Below the pieces are notes generated by a model. The model was given only the letters and a program-made list of their open reading frames with translations, did no database searches and had not been told where the DNA came from. The position numbers were made by a program, and so were the translations under genes. 53,940 bases of DNA, from assembly GCA_022766795.1 (NCBI GenBank), contig JALEPE010000087.1, positions 1 to 53,940 of the forward strand, in the 5' to 3' direction. Each line of letters starts with the position of its first letter. The stretch's first letter is position 1. The stretch comes from Helicobacter sp. Lineage in GTDB: Bacteria; Campylobacterota; Campylobacteria; Campylobacterales; Helicobacteraceae. Below, piece after piece: positions 25,250 to 33,962 of this stretch.

Positions 25250-25582
25250 ATGGCAGAGATATTACAAATGCAGTCCGTGGAATCGCCTCAATCTATGGAA
25301 TTTGCTCTAAGGGAATTAAAGGAGTGTCAAAAAAACAATAACACTGAAAGCTGCATAATGTGCGCCCATAATACAAATTGCACGCAAAAAGTCAGCTTTG
25401 AAAATCTCGTATTGCAGGATTTAGCGCAAAAACAAGCTGCTTTGCAAGAATGCCAACAGACAAAGAGCTTTAATAGTTGCTTAAAGTGTGCAGAGCTTTT
25501 AGAATGTCCTATACGCAATGCGTATGTAAGTGCTGCATATTTGAGTATGAATAAAGGAAATGGAGGGAGTTTTGATTTCTAA
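25250..25582 (+). CDS. tandem-cysteine-module protein between fbp and metG
   Basis: This 110-residue protein of unknown function has two copies of a C-x8-C-x2-C-x5-C module: Cys26, 35, 38, 44 and Cys68, 77, 80, 86. The spacing is identical and the period is 42 residues. The modules read LKECQ...SCIMCAHNTNC and LQECQ...SCLKCAELLEC, so they arose by internal duplication. Eight conserved cysteines suggest zinc or iron-sulfur binding. There is no signal peptide, so it is probably cytoplasmic. The ATG abuts the fbp stop and the 3' end overlaps metG. It matches the position of C. jejuni Cj0839c (from memory). Confidence 0.75.
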   Translation: MAEILQMQSVESPQSMEFALRELKECQKNNNTESCIMCAHNTNCTQKVSFENLVLQDLAQKQAALQECQQTKSFNSCLKCAELLECPIRNAYVSAAYLSMNKGNGGSFDF

Positions 25583-27527
25583 ATTTTTTGTAACATCACC
25601 TATTTATTATGTGAATGATATTCCACACATCGGGCACGCTTATACAACAATCATTGTGGATACTCTAGCAAGATTCCACCGCTTAAAAGGCGATTGTGTA
25701 TTTTGTCTAACAGGCACAGATGAGCACGGGCAAAAAATTGAGCAAAGTGCGCATAAAAAGGGACAAGAACCAAAGGTATATGTGGATATGATTGCGAAGC
25801 GGTTTAAAGATTTGTGGGATACATTTGGGATTAGTTATGATTCCTTTATCCGTACAACAGATTCTACGCATTTACAAAGTGCGCAATATGTATTTGCCCA
25901 AATGTTTGAAAAGGGTGATATTTACAAGGGTGAGTATGAGGGGAATTATTGTATTTCTTGTGAGTCGTTTTTTGCAAAATCGCAACTTGTGGGCGAGAGA
26001 GGTTGCCCAGATTGCGGCAAGGAGACAACATTATTAAAAGAGGAAAGCTATTTCTTTAAACTTAGCGCGTATGAGAAAAAATTATTAGAGTTTTATGATG
26101 CGCACCCAGATTTCATCTTGCCAAAATCAAGACGCAATGAAGTGATAAATTTTGTCAAAGCAGGTTTAGAAGACTTATCCATTACGCGCACGACTTTTGA
26201 ATGGGGGATTAAACTTCCACAAATATTGATTGATAAAGATAAAAACAATGCAAAGCACGTGATGTATGTATGGTTAGATGCATTAATTAATTATGTTAGT
26301 GCGCTAGGATTCCATAATGATTTGCCTAACAAAATGGAGTTTTGGCCTGCAAATTATCATATTGTGGGAAAAGATATTTTGCGATTCCACGCGATTTATT
26401 GGCCTGCGTTTTTGATGAGTCTTGAGCTTCCTTTGCCGCGTCATATTGCGGCACACGGCTGGTGGACTAAAGATGGCGCAAAGATGAGCAAGAGTATTGG
26501 TAATGTCGTGAATCCTAAAGAAGTCGTAGATGCTTATGGATTGGATTCTTTTAGATATTTTGTGTTGCGTGAAGTGCCTTTTGGGCAAGATGGTGATTAC
26601 TCGCAAAATGCGTTAATTGAACGTATTAACTCGGATTTGGGGAATGATTTAGGGAATCTGCTAAACCGCCTTTTGGGAATGAGTGCAAAATATTTTAATA
26701 ATACTTTAAGTGTAGATGAGGTGTGCTTTAAAGAATCTTATACAGAAGAGATTGCAGAAGTTAATGCAATTTTAGGCACATTGGAATCCTATATGGACGA
26801 AGTGCAAATCAATCGCTATTTAGAGGAGCTTTGGAAGCTGTTTAGCTTAGGGAATGGAATCATTGCCAAAAAAGAGCCTTGGAGTTTGATGAAAGCAAAT
26901 CAAAGTGGTGCAGTGGCAGAATTGCTAGTGTTTATTGCCAATGTATTGTTGAGGGCTGCCTTATATCTTTCTCCTTGTATGCCAAGCACGGCAAATGCTA
27001 TTGCAAGCGTGTTTGGTTTAGAGGTAAATGCGCAAAATTTTGCAACCTTTATTGTGCAAAATCAATTCCTAACAACCATAACTTTGAATCCTATTCCTGC
27101 ATTATTTCCACGCATTGATGAAAAACGTATGGAGGAGGCTGGTGTAGCAGTAAAGGCGGAATCACAACATAAGGAGCAGTGGCAACCTTTAGAGATTCCA
27201 AATGCCATTAGCAAAGAGGATTTTAGTAAGATGGATATTCGCATTGGAACGATTCTTAGTGCGGAGATTCTGCCAAAGAGTGAAAAGCTGCTAAAATTGC
27301 AAGTGGATTTAGGCGAAGTTAGAGCGCGACAAATTTTAGCTGGGATTAAGACATATTATAATCCACAAGAATTGGTCGGAATGCAAGTGTGTGTGCTGGC
27401 AAACTTAAAGCCTGCTAAACTAATGGGGGAGGTTAGCGAAGGAATGATTTTAGCAGCAAAGGACGGCGCAGGGCTTGCGTTGATTGCTCCGCAAAAACAA
27501 AAAATAAATGGAAGTCAAATTAGTTAA
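25572..27527 (+). CDS. metG: methionyl-tRNA synthetase
   Basis: This class I synthetase of 651 residues has the HIGH-type motif YVNDIPHIGHAYTT, a zinc knuckle (CISCES, then CPDCGK), WLDALINY, the KMSKS loop GAKMSKSIGNV and an appended C-terminal tRNA-binding domain (DFSKMDIRIGTILSAEILPK to the end). The start is not certain. TTG at 25572 has GGAGG five bases upstream, while the ATG at 25560 has its AAAGG too close; both overlap the preceding gene. It sits mid-operon between the tandem-cysteine protein and a Mur-like protein. Confidence 0.95.
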   Translation: MISKFFVTSPIYYVNDIPHIGHAYTTIIVDTLARFHRLKGDCVFCLTGTDEHGQKIEQSAHKKGQEPKVYVDMIAKRFKDLWDTFGISYDSFIRTTDSTHLQSAQYVFAQMFEKGDIYKGEYEGNYCISCESFFAKSQLVGERGCPDCGKETTLLKEESYFFKLSAYEKKLLEFYDAHPDFILPKSRRNEVINFVKAGLEDLSITRTTFEWGIKLPQILIDKDKNNAKHVMYVWLDALINYVSALGFHNDLPNKMEFWPANYHIVGKDILRFHAIYWPAFLMSLELPLPRHIAAHGWWTKDGAKMSKSIGNVVNPKEVVDAYGLDSFRYFVLREVPFGQDGDYSQNALIERINSDLGNDLGNLLNRLLGMSAKYFNNTLSVDEVCFKESYTEEIAEVNAILGTLESYMDEVQINRYLEELWKLFSLGNGIIAKKEPWSLMKANQSGAVAELLVFIANVLLRAALYLSPCMPSTANAIASVFGLEVNAQNFATFIVQNQFLTTITLNPIPALFPRIDEKRMEEAGVAVKAESQHKEQWQPLEIPNAISKEDFSKMDIRIGTILSAEILPKSEKLLKLQVDLGEVRARQILAGIKTYYNPQELVGMQVCVLANLKPAKLMGEVSEGMILAAKDGAGLALIAPQKQKINGSQIS

Positions 27528-27538
27528 AAGGAATCGCA

Positions 27539-28615
27539 ATGCAAAAGGGAATACAAATTGGTGTGAATGAAATCGTAGAAATTGCCTTTGGGACGCTATT
27601 AAATAAGCCTAGTATTTCCTTTTTTACGCAGATTTGCGACAATCCTAGTGCGGTTAGGCGCGGGGATTTGTTTATCTTGACGCAAAAAGATAGCACACAA
27701 GCACAAAGAGATATTGAGGAGGCTGTGCAAAGAGGTGCATTTGGAATCCTGTTTAGTGGAAATATTGCGATGAATGATGAGGAAGTAGCGTGGATTAGTG
27801 TAGAGGATTTAGAGCAGTCATTAATGCGGATTTTGCGCCATTATTTGATGATGCATAATAAAATTTTATTCTTGCTTGATAGCGATGAATACGCCATTGC
27901 GACACAAATTATTGTGCCTAAGAAAAATTTAGGCTTTTATTGCGGCTCTTTAAGTGGCTTGATTAGCTATATCTTGCAAAGTGAGATGGCGTATTTTCTG
28001 CACTGCAATATGAGTTTAAATATGGAATCCTTGCCAAAAAATCAGCAAGAAATTAAAATTTTGCCTCAAGATAAAATCAATGAAAATGCGCTACCTTTTA
28101 GCATTAATTCTTATTCGCTTTTTAATATTAGAATTTTTTATAAAAGTGCAGATTATGAGATTCTTTTGCCAAGATTGTTCGTGCAGTCTTTAGCTAGAAT
28201 TCTGCGGTTTTGCGAGACATATTCTTTTACTGTGCAGCTAGAGAATTTCACATTTATTGCAAATTTTAAGCCCTTATTCTTAGATGAACGCGGCGTGATT
28301 GCAAAGCCCGGAACAACCAATAAAGTCTTGCTGGCTTGCAATAACGATAAGTTATATGGGCGGTATTTAGCGTATTTTAAGATGAATGCGAAGTGGGCGC
28401 ATTTAGTGCTTTTTGTTCCTAGTGCATACCAAGAGATTTATGCACCTTGCGCGAAGACATTTTCCTATGATAGAAAAGAGGAGTTATTTTCAAGCCTCAT
28501 TAGAGAAAGATATAATTTTGCGTTAATTTTAGGCGTGGATACGCAGACGCTTGAAGAACGTTTTGTTAGCCAAACTCACGAGGTGAGCTTATTTGAATAC
28601 ACAATAAAGGAATAA
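27539..28615 (+). CDS. MurF/MurE N-domain-like protein without a P-loop, unknown function
   Basis: In this 358-residue protein, residues about 28-75 (FTQICDNPSAVRRGDLFILT, then AVQRGAFGILFSG) resemble the UDP-MurNAc-binding domain of Mur ligases. The ATP loop GTNGKT expected next is absent; the corresponding stretch reads FYCGSLSGLISYIL at 133-146. It is therefore probably a non-catalytic relative. The family seems to be campylobacterial and to sit after metS (HP0418 and Cj0837c positions, from memory). The C-terminal region (FIANFKPLFLDERGVIAKPG) has no known motif. It is cotranscribed with metG. Confidence 0.65.
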   Translation: MQKGIQIGVNEIVEIAFGTLLNKPSISFFTQICDNPSAVRRGDLFILTQKDSTQAQRDIEEAVQRGAFGILFSGNIAMNDEEVAWISVEDLEQSLMRILRHYLMMHNKILFLLDSDEYAIATQIIVPKKNLGFYCGSLSGLISYILQSEMAYFLHCNMSLNMESLPKNQQEIKILPQDKINENALPFSINSYSLFNIRIFYKSADYEILLPRLFVQSLARILRFCETYSFTVQLENFTFIANFKPLFLDERGVIAKPGTTNKVLLACNNDKLYGRYLAYFKMNAKWAHLVLFVPSAYQEIYAPCAKTFSYDRKEELFSSLIRERYNFALILGVDTQTLEERFVSQTHEVSLFEYTIKE

Positions 28616-28616
28616 T

Positions 28617-29003
28617 ATGAGAATCGCAATACCTGTTTTTGATGAAAGTTTGCAAGTATTTAATAATACTGGGCATACACCATTTTTTGCTATTTTTGAG
28701 CAGGTGGGTGCTGGAATGTTTAAAAAGATTGATTTTGTGGAGTTGCGTGCAAATCCGCGTGGCAATATTTATGCAAATGGAGGTTGTTCGCACGATGATA
28801 ATGCGATGAGTGAAGAAGAGAAAATTGCACACAAAAATGAACATAATGTTTTAGGGGAGATTATCCAAGATTGTGCGGTGGTGTTAGTCAAAAAGGCGTG
28901 TCAAAATACTGTAAAAATTTTTAATGAGCGTGGGATTAAAGTTTGTAAAATGGACGCAACTTGTCAAAATGCAAAAGAGGCATTGAAATACATTAGAGTT
29001 TGA
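28617..29003 (+). CDS. NifX/NifB-C-terminal-like (dinitrogenase iron-molybdenum cofactor) domain protein
   Basis: This 128-residue protein begins MRIAIPVFDESLQVFNNTGH, a typical NifX-domain start, followed by FAIFEQ. GGCSHDD and two further cysteines (KKACQN, KVCKMDATC) lie at about residues 100-122. In nitrogen fixers this fold carries iron-sulfur cofactor precursors. Many non-fixing anaerobes and microaerophiles keep single-domain members of unclear role. No nif gene is nearby. AAAGGA precedes the ATG and the gene ends the fbp-metG operon. Confidence 0.8.
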   Translation: MRIAIPVFDESLQVFNNTGHTPFFAIFEQVGAGMFKKIDFVELRANPRGNIYANGGCSHDDNAMSEEEKIAHKNEHNVLGEIIQDCAVVLVKKACQNTVKIFNERGIKVCKMDATCQNAKEALKYIRV

Positions 29004-29088
29004 GCTAAAATCGTTGGTTATGTGCGATTCTTTCTTATTGCGGAGTTTTTGTGTAAGTTTTTTAAGGTTGGAATCTTAAATGCTGATA

Positions 29089-29117
29089 CAAAATAATAGG
29101 CTTTTGCCTGTATTTTG
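29089..29117 (+). terminator. putative terminator-like stem after the NifX-like gene
   Basis: CAAAATA..AGGC-TTTT-GCCT.TATTTTG forms 4 + 7 paired bases around a small internal loop, about 85 bases after the stop. The 3' arm is T-rich, but no long T-run follows. Confidence 0.4.
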
Positions 29118-29535
29118 GGGTAAATTTGTAATTGCACACGCTTAACGAGCTGGATATTTTGTTGTGAAGTTATTTAGGGTTGCGACAAATCCATAATCTA
29201 AATTTAAAGGAATCTTATAACGGAAACTTTTGGGATTACTACGATTATAGATTGTTGCACATTCATCAATCAATTTTCACAATGACGCGGTGGTAGCATT
29301 TTTTCATTGTAAGGAATGAATGCAGTAAAGCATCTGTTCGAAGCACTAACTTACACTTGCAAATTTGCAATCTTGCATACTAGAGGTTTTATAATGCAAA
29401 CTTTAAAGGCAAGATTGGATTATGGATTTGCACTAAAGCGGGCGAATTTCTATTTACAAATGCACACTTCGCAGCTAACACATTGCAACGATGGAATGCC
29501 ACAACTTTGTCATTGCAATATAATGTTTTCTCCTC

Positions 29536-29579
29536 CGTCATTGTGAGGAATGTTTGGAGTGAATGACGAAGCAATCCTC
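29536..29579 (+). repeat. dispersed repeat copy 4
   Basis: CGTCATTGTGAGGAATG...AATGACGAAGCAATCCTC matches both ends of the copies after sodB. Confidence 0.7.
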
Positions 29580-29610
29580 AATCTTATATCGCTTTAAGGA
29601 TTCCACTTTG

Positions 29611-29646
29611 TTATTGCGAGAAGTCATAAGACTTCGTGGTAATCTG
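29611..29646 (+). repeat. dispersed repeat copy 5, degenerate
   Basis: TTATTGCGAG at the left end, a nested AAGTC ATAA GACTT inverted repeat and a GTGGTAATCTG right end suggest a mutated family member. Confidence 0.5.
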
Positions 29647-29750
29647 TAAGTAAATAAAAGAAGTTGCCAATGATTGCAATGGAATCTCAAAATAAAACTA
29701 TTTAAGAGCGAAAAAAAGCAAAGATTTTAATTGAAAGAAGTTCAAAGGAC

Positions 29751-29765
29751 AAGCCTAAAAGGCTT
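29751..29765 (-). terminator. possible stem-loop at the ftsZ stop
   Basis: AAGCCT AAA AGGCTT is a perfect 6-bp stem that begins within the ftsZ stop codon on the minus strand. The sequence after it is not T-rich. Confidence 0.35.
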
Positions 29766-30930
29766 AATCCATTTGGCGACGTATATATGCAGGAATTTCT
29801 AAAATTTCATCATTGGTAAACTCATCTCCACTCACCTTTCTTCTGCCAGCACTCAAAGTTTCTTGACGATTGATTTTTTGGCTCATATCCTTTGGATTTA
29901 CAAGTTGTAATGTAGAATCATTTTTGGGTTCTGGGCTACTAGGTTCAGAATTGTTTGTATCTCTTTCAAATCCTGTGGCAATGATTGTGATTCTAACTTT
30001 ATCTTTATCAAGATTTTCATCTGTTGTTGTTCCAAAGAATACATCTGCGTATTCATCAACATTTTCATATATAATATTCATCGCATCAGACATACTACTG
30101 AATGGATAATCTGGGTTAATATAGAAATGCACCAAGATTCCCTTTGCGCCGTGGATTGATATATTGTCAAACAAAGGAGATTCTATTGCCATTTTTATCG
30201 CTTCTCTTGCTGCGTCTGTGCCGGTGGATTCCCCAATCCCCATAAGAGCCATTCCCTTATGGCTCATTGCGGTTCTAACATCAGCGAAATCCACATTAAT
30301 ATCGTTTTTTCCATAAGTTAAGATGACACCGCTCATTCCATTCACCGCGCTTACAAGGACATCATCTACGATTCTAAAGCTATCTTTTATCCCTAAATTT
30401 TTATCAATAATGGAGAGGAGTTTTTCGTTGGGAATCACGACAATGGAATCGCTTTCTGCACGTAATTCTTGGTAGCCTTCTTCAGCAAGCTTTGCACGTT
30501 TTCCGCCTTCCCAACGAAAAGGTTTTGTAACAATAGAAACAGTCAATGCACCCACTTCTTTTGCAGCTTTTGCAATGACGGGTGCGGCACCTGTCCCTGT
30601 CCCGCCGCCGAGCCCAGCAGAGATAAAGACAATGTCTGTGCCTTCTAAAAATTGTTTTAATTCTTCATAGCTTTCTAATGCCGCATCTTTACCAATCTGC
30701 GGGCGCATCCCTGCACCAAGTCCTTTTGTGAGTCTTGCACCAAGTTGGATTCTAACGGGTGCGCTAGAGGTGCTAATTGCTTGCGCATCAGTATTTGCCA
30801 CAGCTAGCCCAATACTTTCGTGTGTGCCAGTGTTGATGAGATGCTCAATCATATTGCTACCACCGCCACCAACGCCAACTACTTTGATATTAGCCCCGGG
30901 ATTGAAATTTGTTTCTTGAATATCTACCAT
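29764..30930 (-). CDS. ftsZ: cell division protein FtsZ
   Basis: This 388-residue tubulin-like GTPase forms the division ring. Seen are VGVGGGGSNMIEHLI, the tubulin signature GLGGGTGTGAAPVIAKAA, the T7-loop NVDFADVRTAM, a variable linker and a conserved C-terminal peptide ending EIPAYIRRQMD that binds FtsA. AGGAG precedes the ATG. It follows ftsA by 25 bases in the usual ftsA-ftsZ order and ends the minus-strand operon. Confidence 0.98.
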   Translation of the reverse strand: MVDIQETNFNPGANIKVVGVGGGGSNMIEHLINTGTHESIGLAVANTDAQAISTSSAPVRIQLGARLTKGLGAGMRPQIGKDAALESYEELKQFLEGTDIVFISAGLGGGTGTGAAPVIAKAAKEVGALTVSIVTKPFRWEGGKRAKLAEEGYQELRAESDSIVVIPNEKLLSIIDKNLGIKDSFRIVDDVLVSAVNGMSGVILTYGKNDINVDFADVRTAMSHKGMALMGIGESTGTDAAREAIKMAIESPLFDNISIHGAKGILVHFYINPDYPFSSMSDAMNIIYENVDEYADVFFGTTTDENLDKDKVRITIIATGFERDTNNSEPSSPEPKNDSTLQLVNPKDMSQKINRQETLSAGRRKVSGDEFTNDEILEIPAYIRRQMD

Positions 30931-30955
30931 TTTTATACTCCTCTTAAGATTATCA

Positions 30956-32392
30956 TTAAAACATCTGTGTCATTTTGTTCCACAAATTACGAAAAATACT
31001 GCCATTTTTGCTAGGATTCTTTTTAATCTCTGTAATATCGCTTAAATCCTGTTTAATATCCGCCGCACTTCTAGGCACGCTATTAACGGGATTTTGGATA
31101 TTTGACGGCTTATTTTGCAATGGGTTAATGAGTGAAATATTTTTTTGAAATTGCATTGTCTCATCTTCTAATTTTTCATTGCAATAACGGATTCTCTTTT
31201 CTGAATCAATTTCGTAATTTGTGTATTTTCCAGATACATACAATACAAGTCCGATTGCTGTTGCGCATTCAGGTCCTTTTAAATCCGTAAAAAGCCCATC
31301 AATTTCTGTCGGTTTTGCAAGACGCACTGGCATATTAAATAATGCAGCCGCAAGATCTCTAATGCCATCAAGCTGCACCATTCCTCCTGTTAGAACAACA
31401 CCGCTCCCTAGTTGATCTTTTAAGCCACTGCGTTCTAGGGATTTTGCTAGAATCATTAGCGTTTCTTCTACGCGTGCATATACGACATTATGCACGGTTG
31501 CTAGAGCAACTTGGTGTTTCCCGCTCTCATCTCCACCGATACTAGGAATCTCAATTAGATTTTCTGTGTCTTCTAAGGTTTTTGGGAAACTACCGTATTT
31601 CACCTTTACTTGCTCTGCAATGCTTTGTGGCGTATGCAATGCCATTGCTAAGTCATTTGTTATATGATTGGAACCAACGCCTAAAAAGTCATTATAGCGT
31701 AGAGAATTACCTACGTGAATCATTAATTCGCAAGTGCTACCGCCCATATCAATGCAGGCTACACCAAGATTTTTTTCATCTTCGCTTAAAACGGCAATGG
31801 AAGACGCATAAGAAGCTAAAACAATATTTTCAATCTCAATTCCGGCTGTTTTGATTGCCTTTTTTAAATTGCCCAAACTAGATTTTTGTGCGGTAATAAT
31901 GCGCACGGAAACTTCTAGGCGACTACCACTCATTCCCATAGGATCATCAATAAAATCTTGGTCGTCTAGCTTAAAATTATAAGGCAAAATATGTATCACT
32001 TCGTATTCGCTGGGAATAGAAGCATTATAAAGAGCAGTTTGAATCACGCGATTAATTTCTTTAATGCCAATTTCATTATTGGGGATATTGACGATTCCAG
32101 AACTATCTGTGCTTTTGGTGTATGCTCCAGAAATAGAGATGACGGCTTTATTAATATTAGTTCCTGCCACCCGTCTCGCGTCATTAACAGCATCTTTGAT
32201 TGCGCGGCTAGCTTGCTCTATATTTGTAATAGAGCCTTTCTTTAAACCCATTGATTTATGGAATCCCGTGCCGATAACGCGTGGAATCCCATCTTTACAA
32301 GTGGCGATAATCGCACAAATCTTTGTAGAGCCGATGTCAATTCCTAAAATGGTTTGCCCCAAATCCTGACCTTTATTGTAGTAATCTTCCAT
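30956..32392 (-). CDS. ftsA: cell division protein FtsA
   Basis: This 478-residue actin-like ATPase anchors FtsZ to the membrane. Motifs are ILGIDIGSTKICAIIA (phosphate 1), ACIDMGGSTCELMI (phosphate 2) and SGVVLTGGMVQLDGI (adenosine). The 1C domain follows the first block. The C-terminus (FRNLWNKMTQMF) is an amphipathic membrane-targeting helix after a linker. It is slightly longer than E. coli FtsA. The ribosome-binding site is weak (GGCGTTACAAAA), so coupling to the PpiD-like gene 12 bases upstream is plausible. Confidence 0.96.
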   Translation of the reverse strand: MEDYYNKGQDLGQTILGIDIGSTKICAIIATCKDGIPRVIGTGFHKSMGLKKGSITNIEQASRAIKDAVNDARRVAGTNINKAVISISGAYTKSTDSSGIVNIPNNEIGIKEINRVIQTALYNASIPSEYEVIHILPYNFKLDDQDFIDDPMGMSGSRLEVSVRIITAQKSSLGNLKKAIKTAGIEIENIVLASYASSIAVLSEDEKNLGVACIDMGGSTCELMIHVGNSLRYNDFLGVGSNHITNDLAMALHTPQSIAEQVKVKYGSFPKTLEDTENLIEIPSIGGDESGKHQVALATVHNVVYARVEETLMILAKSLERSGLKDQLGSGVVLTGGMVQLDGIRDLAAALFNMPVRLAKPTEIDGLFTDLKGPECATAIGLVLYVSGKYTNYEIDSEKRIRYCNEKLEDETMQFQKNISLINPLQNKPSNIQNPVNSVPRSAADIKQDLSDITEIKKNPSKNGSIFRNLWNKMTQMF

Positions 32393-32404
32393 TTTTGTAA
32401 CGCC

Positions 32405-33862
32405 TTAGATTTTTCTAACAACTTTATAAATTTTTAATAAATGTTCCATAAAAGCCATTTCAACGAGCCTAGCTTTCACTTGTTCTCCATTACGTTGCAG
32501 AAAATCTAAATTTTTGGTGATTATATCAGAATTTTGCAGCTTTTGGTCAAGGATTTCATATAAAATTGCTTTATCTTTTAAGAGAATATAACCTTTCGCT
32601 TCTGTTTGGTTAAAAAGTTGTGCAATAAATTCTTGGGTTTCTTGTGTATCTAAATCTGCAATAGCTTGTGTGTGGTTGCGTCCAATAAAGCCCACATCAA
32701 CGCCCTTAAAGTCTGCAAGTTGTGCTTTTGCTTTTTCTTCTAGTAGTTGCACTTTTTTTAGCTGCGTGAAATCCGTTATTGCATCTTGTTTAGCATTCTC
32801 ATAAGTTTTTGGCTCACTAGGGATAATTCTTAGAATTTTAAGTGTTGCAAAGCCGTCTTTTGTGGCAATAGGTTTTAATGTTTCTTGTTCTTTGGCTAAA
32901 GATAGTGCATTAATTAGCTCCACTTCAAAATTAGAATCTCCCTCGTAAATTGTTAAGGTTTGTGCTTTTTTATTCTCGCCTTTACGTAAAGAAATATATT
33001 CTTTTAATGATTCCTTTTCTGCTTGGGAATTTTTATAATGTTCTAGCACTCTATCTTGTGCGGAATCAAAAGGAAGTAGCTGCCCATTTTCATCTAAGAA
33101 CTGATTTTTAAAATCATCATAATATTTCTTAAGTGTGTCTATATCAACATTGATAGAAGTTGGAGAAACTATAACCATAGAAACTTCATAACCGCGCTCG
33201 GTTTGATAAATATCTTTATTTTCTTCCCAGTATTGTTTAATTTCTTCTTCTGTTGGGGTAAATGTAATTGTAGATTGATTTAAAACTTGAAGCTTAATGT
33301 GATCTTCGCTGAAAATACTCTCACCTATTGTTTGTGTTTCTAGTGGTGTTAGAGGAATGTTTAAAAGAGCATCTAGTTTTTGCAGTAAAAGTCCTTCCCC
33401 CAATTCTTCTTCAAAATCTTTTGGGCGCATTTGGTTATCCGCTAAAAGCTTTTTATAAATGGAATCATCAAATTTACCATTATTTTGAAAAGTATCCATT
33501 GTTGTGAGTGCTTGGACGATTTCATTTTGACTGACGCGTAATCCCACATCATACGCGTAATTTAACATTAAAGCACGCGAAATGAGAGTGTTTAATGCTT
33601 GGTCTTGGATTCCTATTTTTTTGGCTTGTTCATCGTCTAGTGTGCCATTAAAAATTTGGTTATACATATTATAAAGGCGTGCATATTCGCGTTGTAGTCT
33701 ATCAATGGTGATTTGTCTATCTCCAACAACAGCAACTGCATTGCTAGTGCTTGAAAAACTAAAACTTCCCCAACCAACAAATCCAGCTCCCACAAACGAC
33801 AAGGCACTAATCCAAATTACAGCCATTAAATATTTTTTGTGTTTTTGCATAAAACCAATCAT
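32405..33862 (-). CDS. PpiD/SurA-like periplasmic folding chaperone, membrane-anchored
   Basis: This 485-residue protein has a single N-terminal membrane segment (about residues 12-31, VIWISALSFVGAGFVGWGSF) and a SurA-N-type helical domain (VVGDRQITIDRLQREYARLY to about 190). A long helical region with an insert and a short C-terminal extension follow. A parvulin domain is not obvious, as in some PpiD relatives. It would help outer-membrane or secreted proteins fold at the inner membrane. The H. pylori counterpart, HP0977, also precedes ftsA and ftsZ. GGAG precedes the ATG. Confidence 0.82.
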   Translation of the reverse strand: MIGFMQKHKKYLMAVIWISALSFVGAGFVGWGSFSFSSTSNAVAVVGDRQITIDRLQREYARLYNMYNQIFNGTLDDEQAKKIGIQDQALNTLISRALMLNYAYDVGLRVSQNEIVQALTTMDTFQNNGKFDDSIYKKLLADNQMRPKDFEEELGEGLLLQKLDALLNIPLTPLETQTIGESIFSEDHIKLQVLNQSTITFTPTEEEIKQYWEENKDIYQTERGYEVSMVIVSPTSINVDIDTLKKYYDDFKNQFLDENGQLLPFDSAQDRVLEHYKNSQAEKESLKEYISLRKGENKKAQTLTIYEGDSNFEVELINALSLAKEQETLKPIATKDGFATLKILRIIPSEPKTYENAKQDAITDFTQLKKVQLLEEKAKAQLADFKGVDVGFIGRNHTQAIADLDTQETQEFIAQLFNQTEAKGYILLKDKAILYEILDQKLQNSDIITKNLDFLQRNGEQVKARLVEMAFMEHLLKIYKVVRKI

Positions 33863-33962
33863 TTAAAACTCCAAATCCTAAATATCTCTATTAAAACGCA
33901 CAATAAAAAGCTTGCGATTCTACCTAAAAAAAACTTTAAAATTAGTAAAATCTATATTTAAA

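Larger units (their letters stand above)
29004..29763. other. 760-base intergenic region with hairpin and decayed repeats
   Basis: No ORF here has a convincing composition or start. Visible are an imperfect 11-bp stem at 29089-29117, two members of the dispersed repeat family at 29536 and 29611, and scattered degenerate pieces (for example CAAATCCATAATCT near 29185). It separates two converging operons. I saw no tRNA-like fold or other recognisable RNA. Confidence 0.6.

Noticed and set aside
29316..29546. 76-codon ORF in the long intergenic gap
   Set aside because: It is built from repeat-family sequence, has no family resemblance and unnatural composition.
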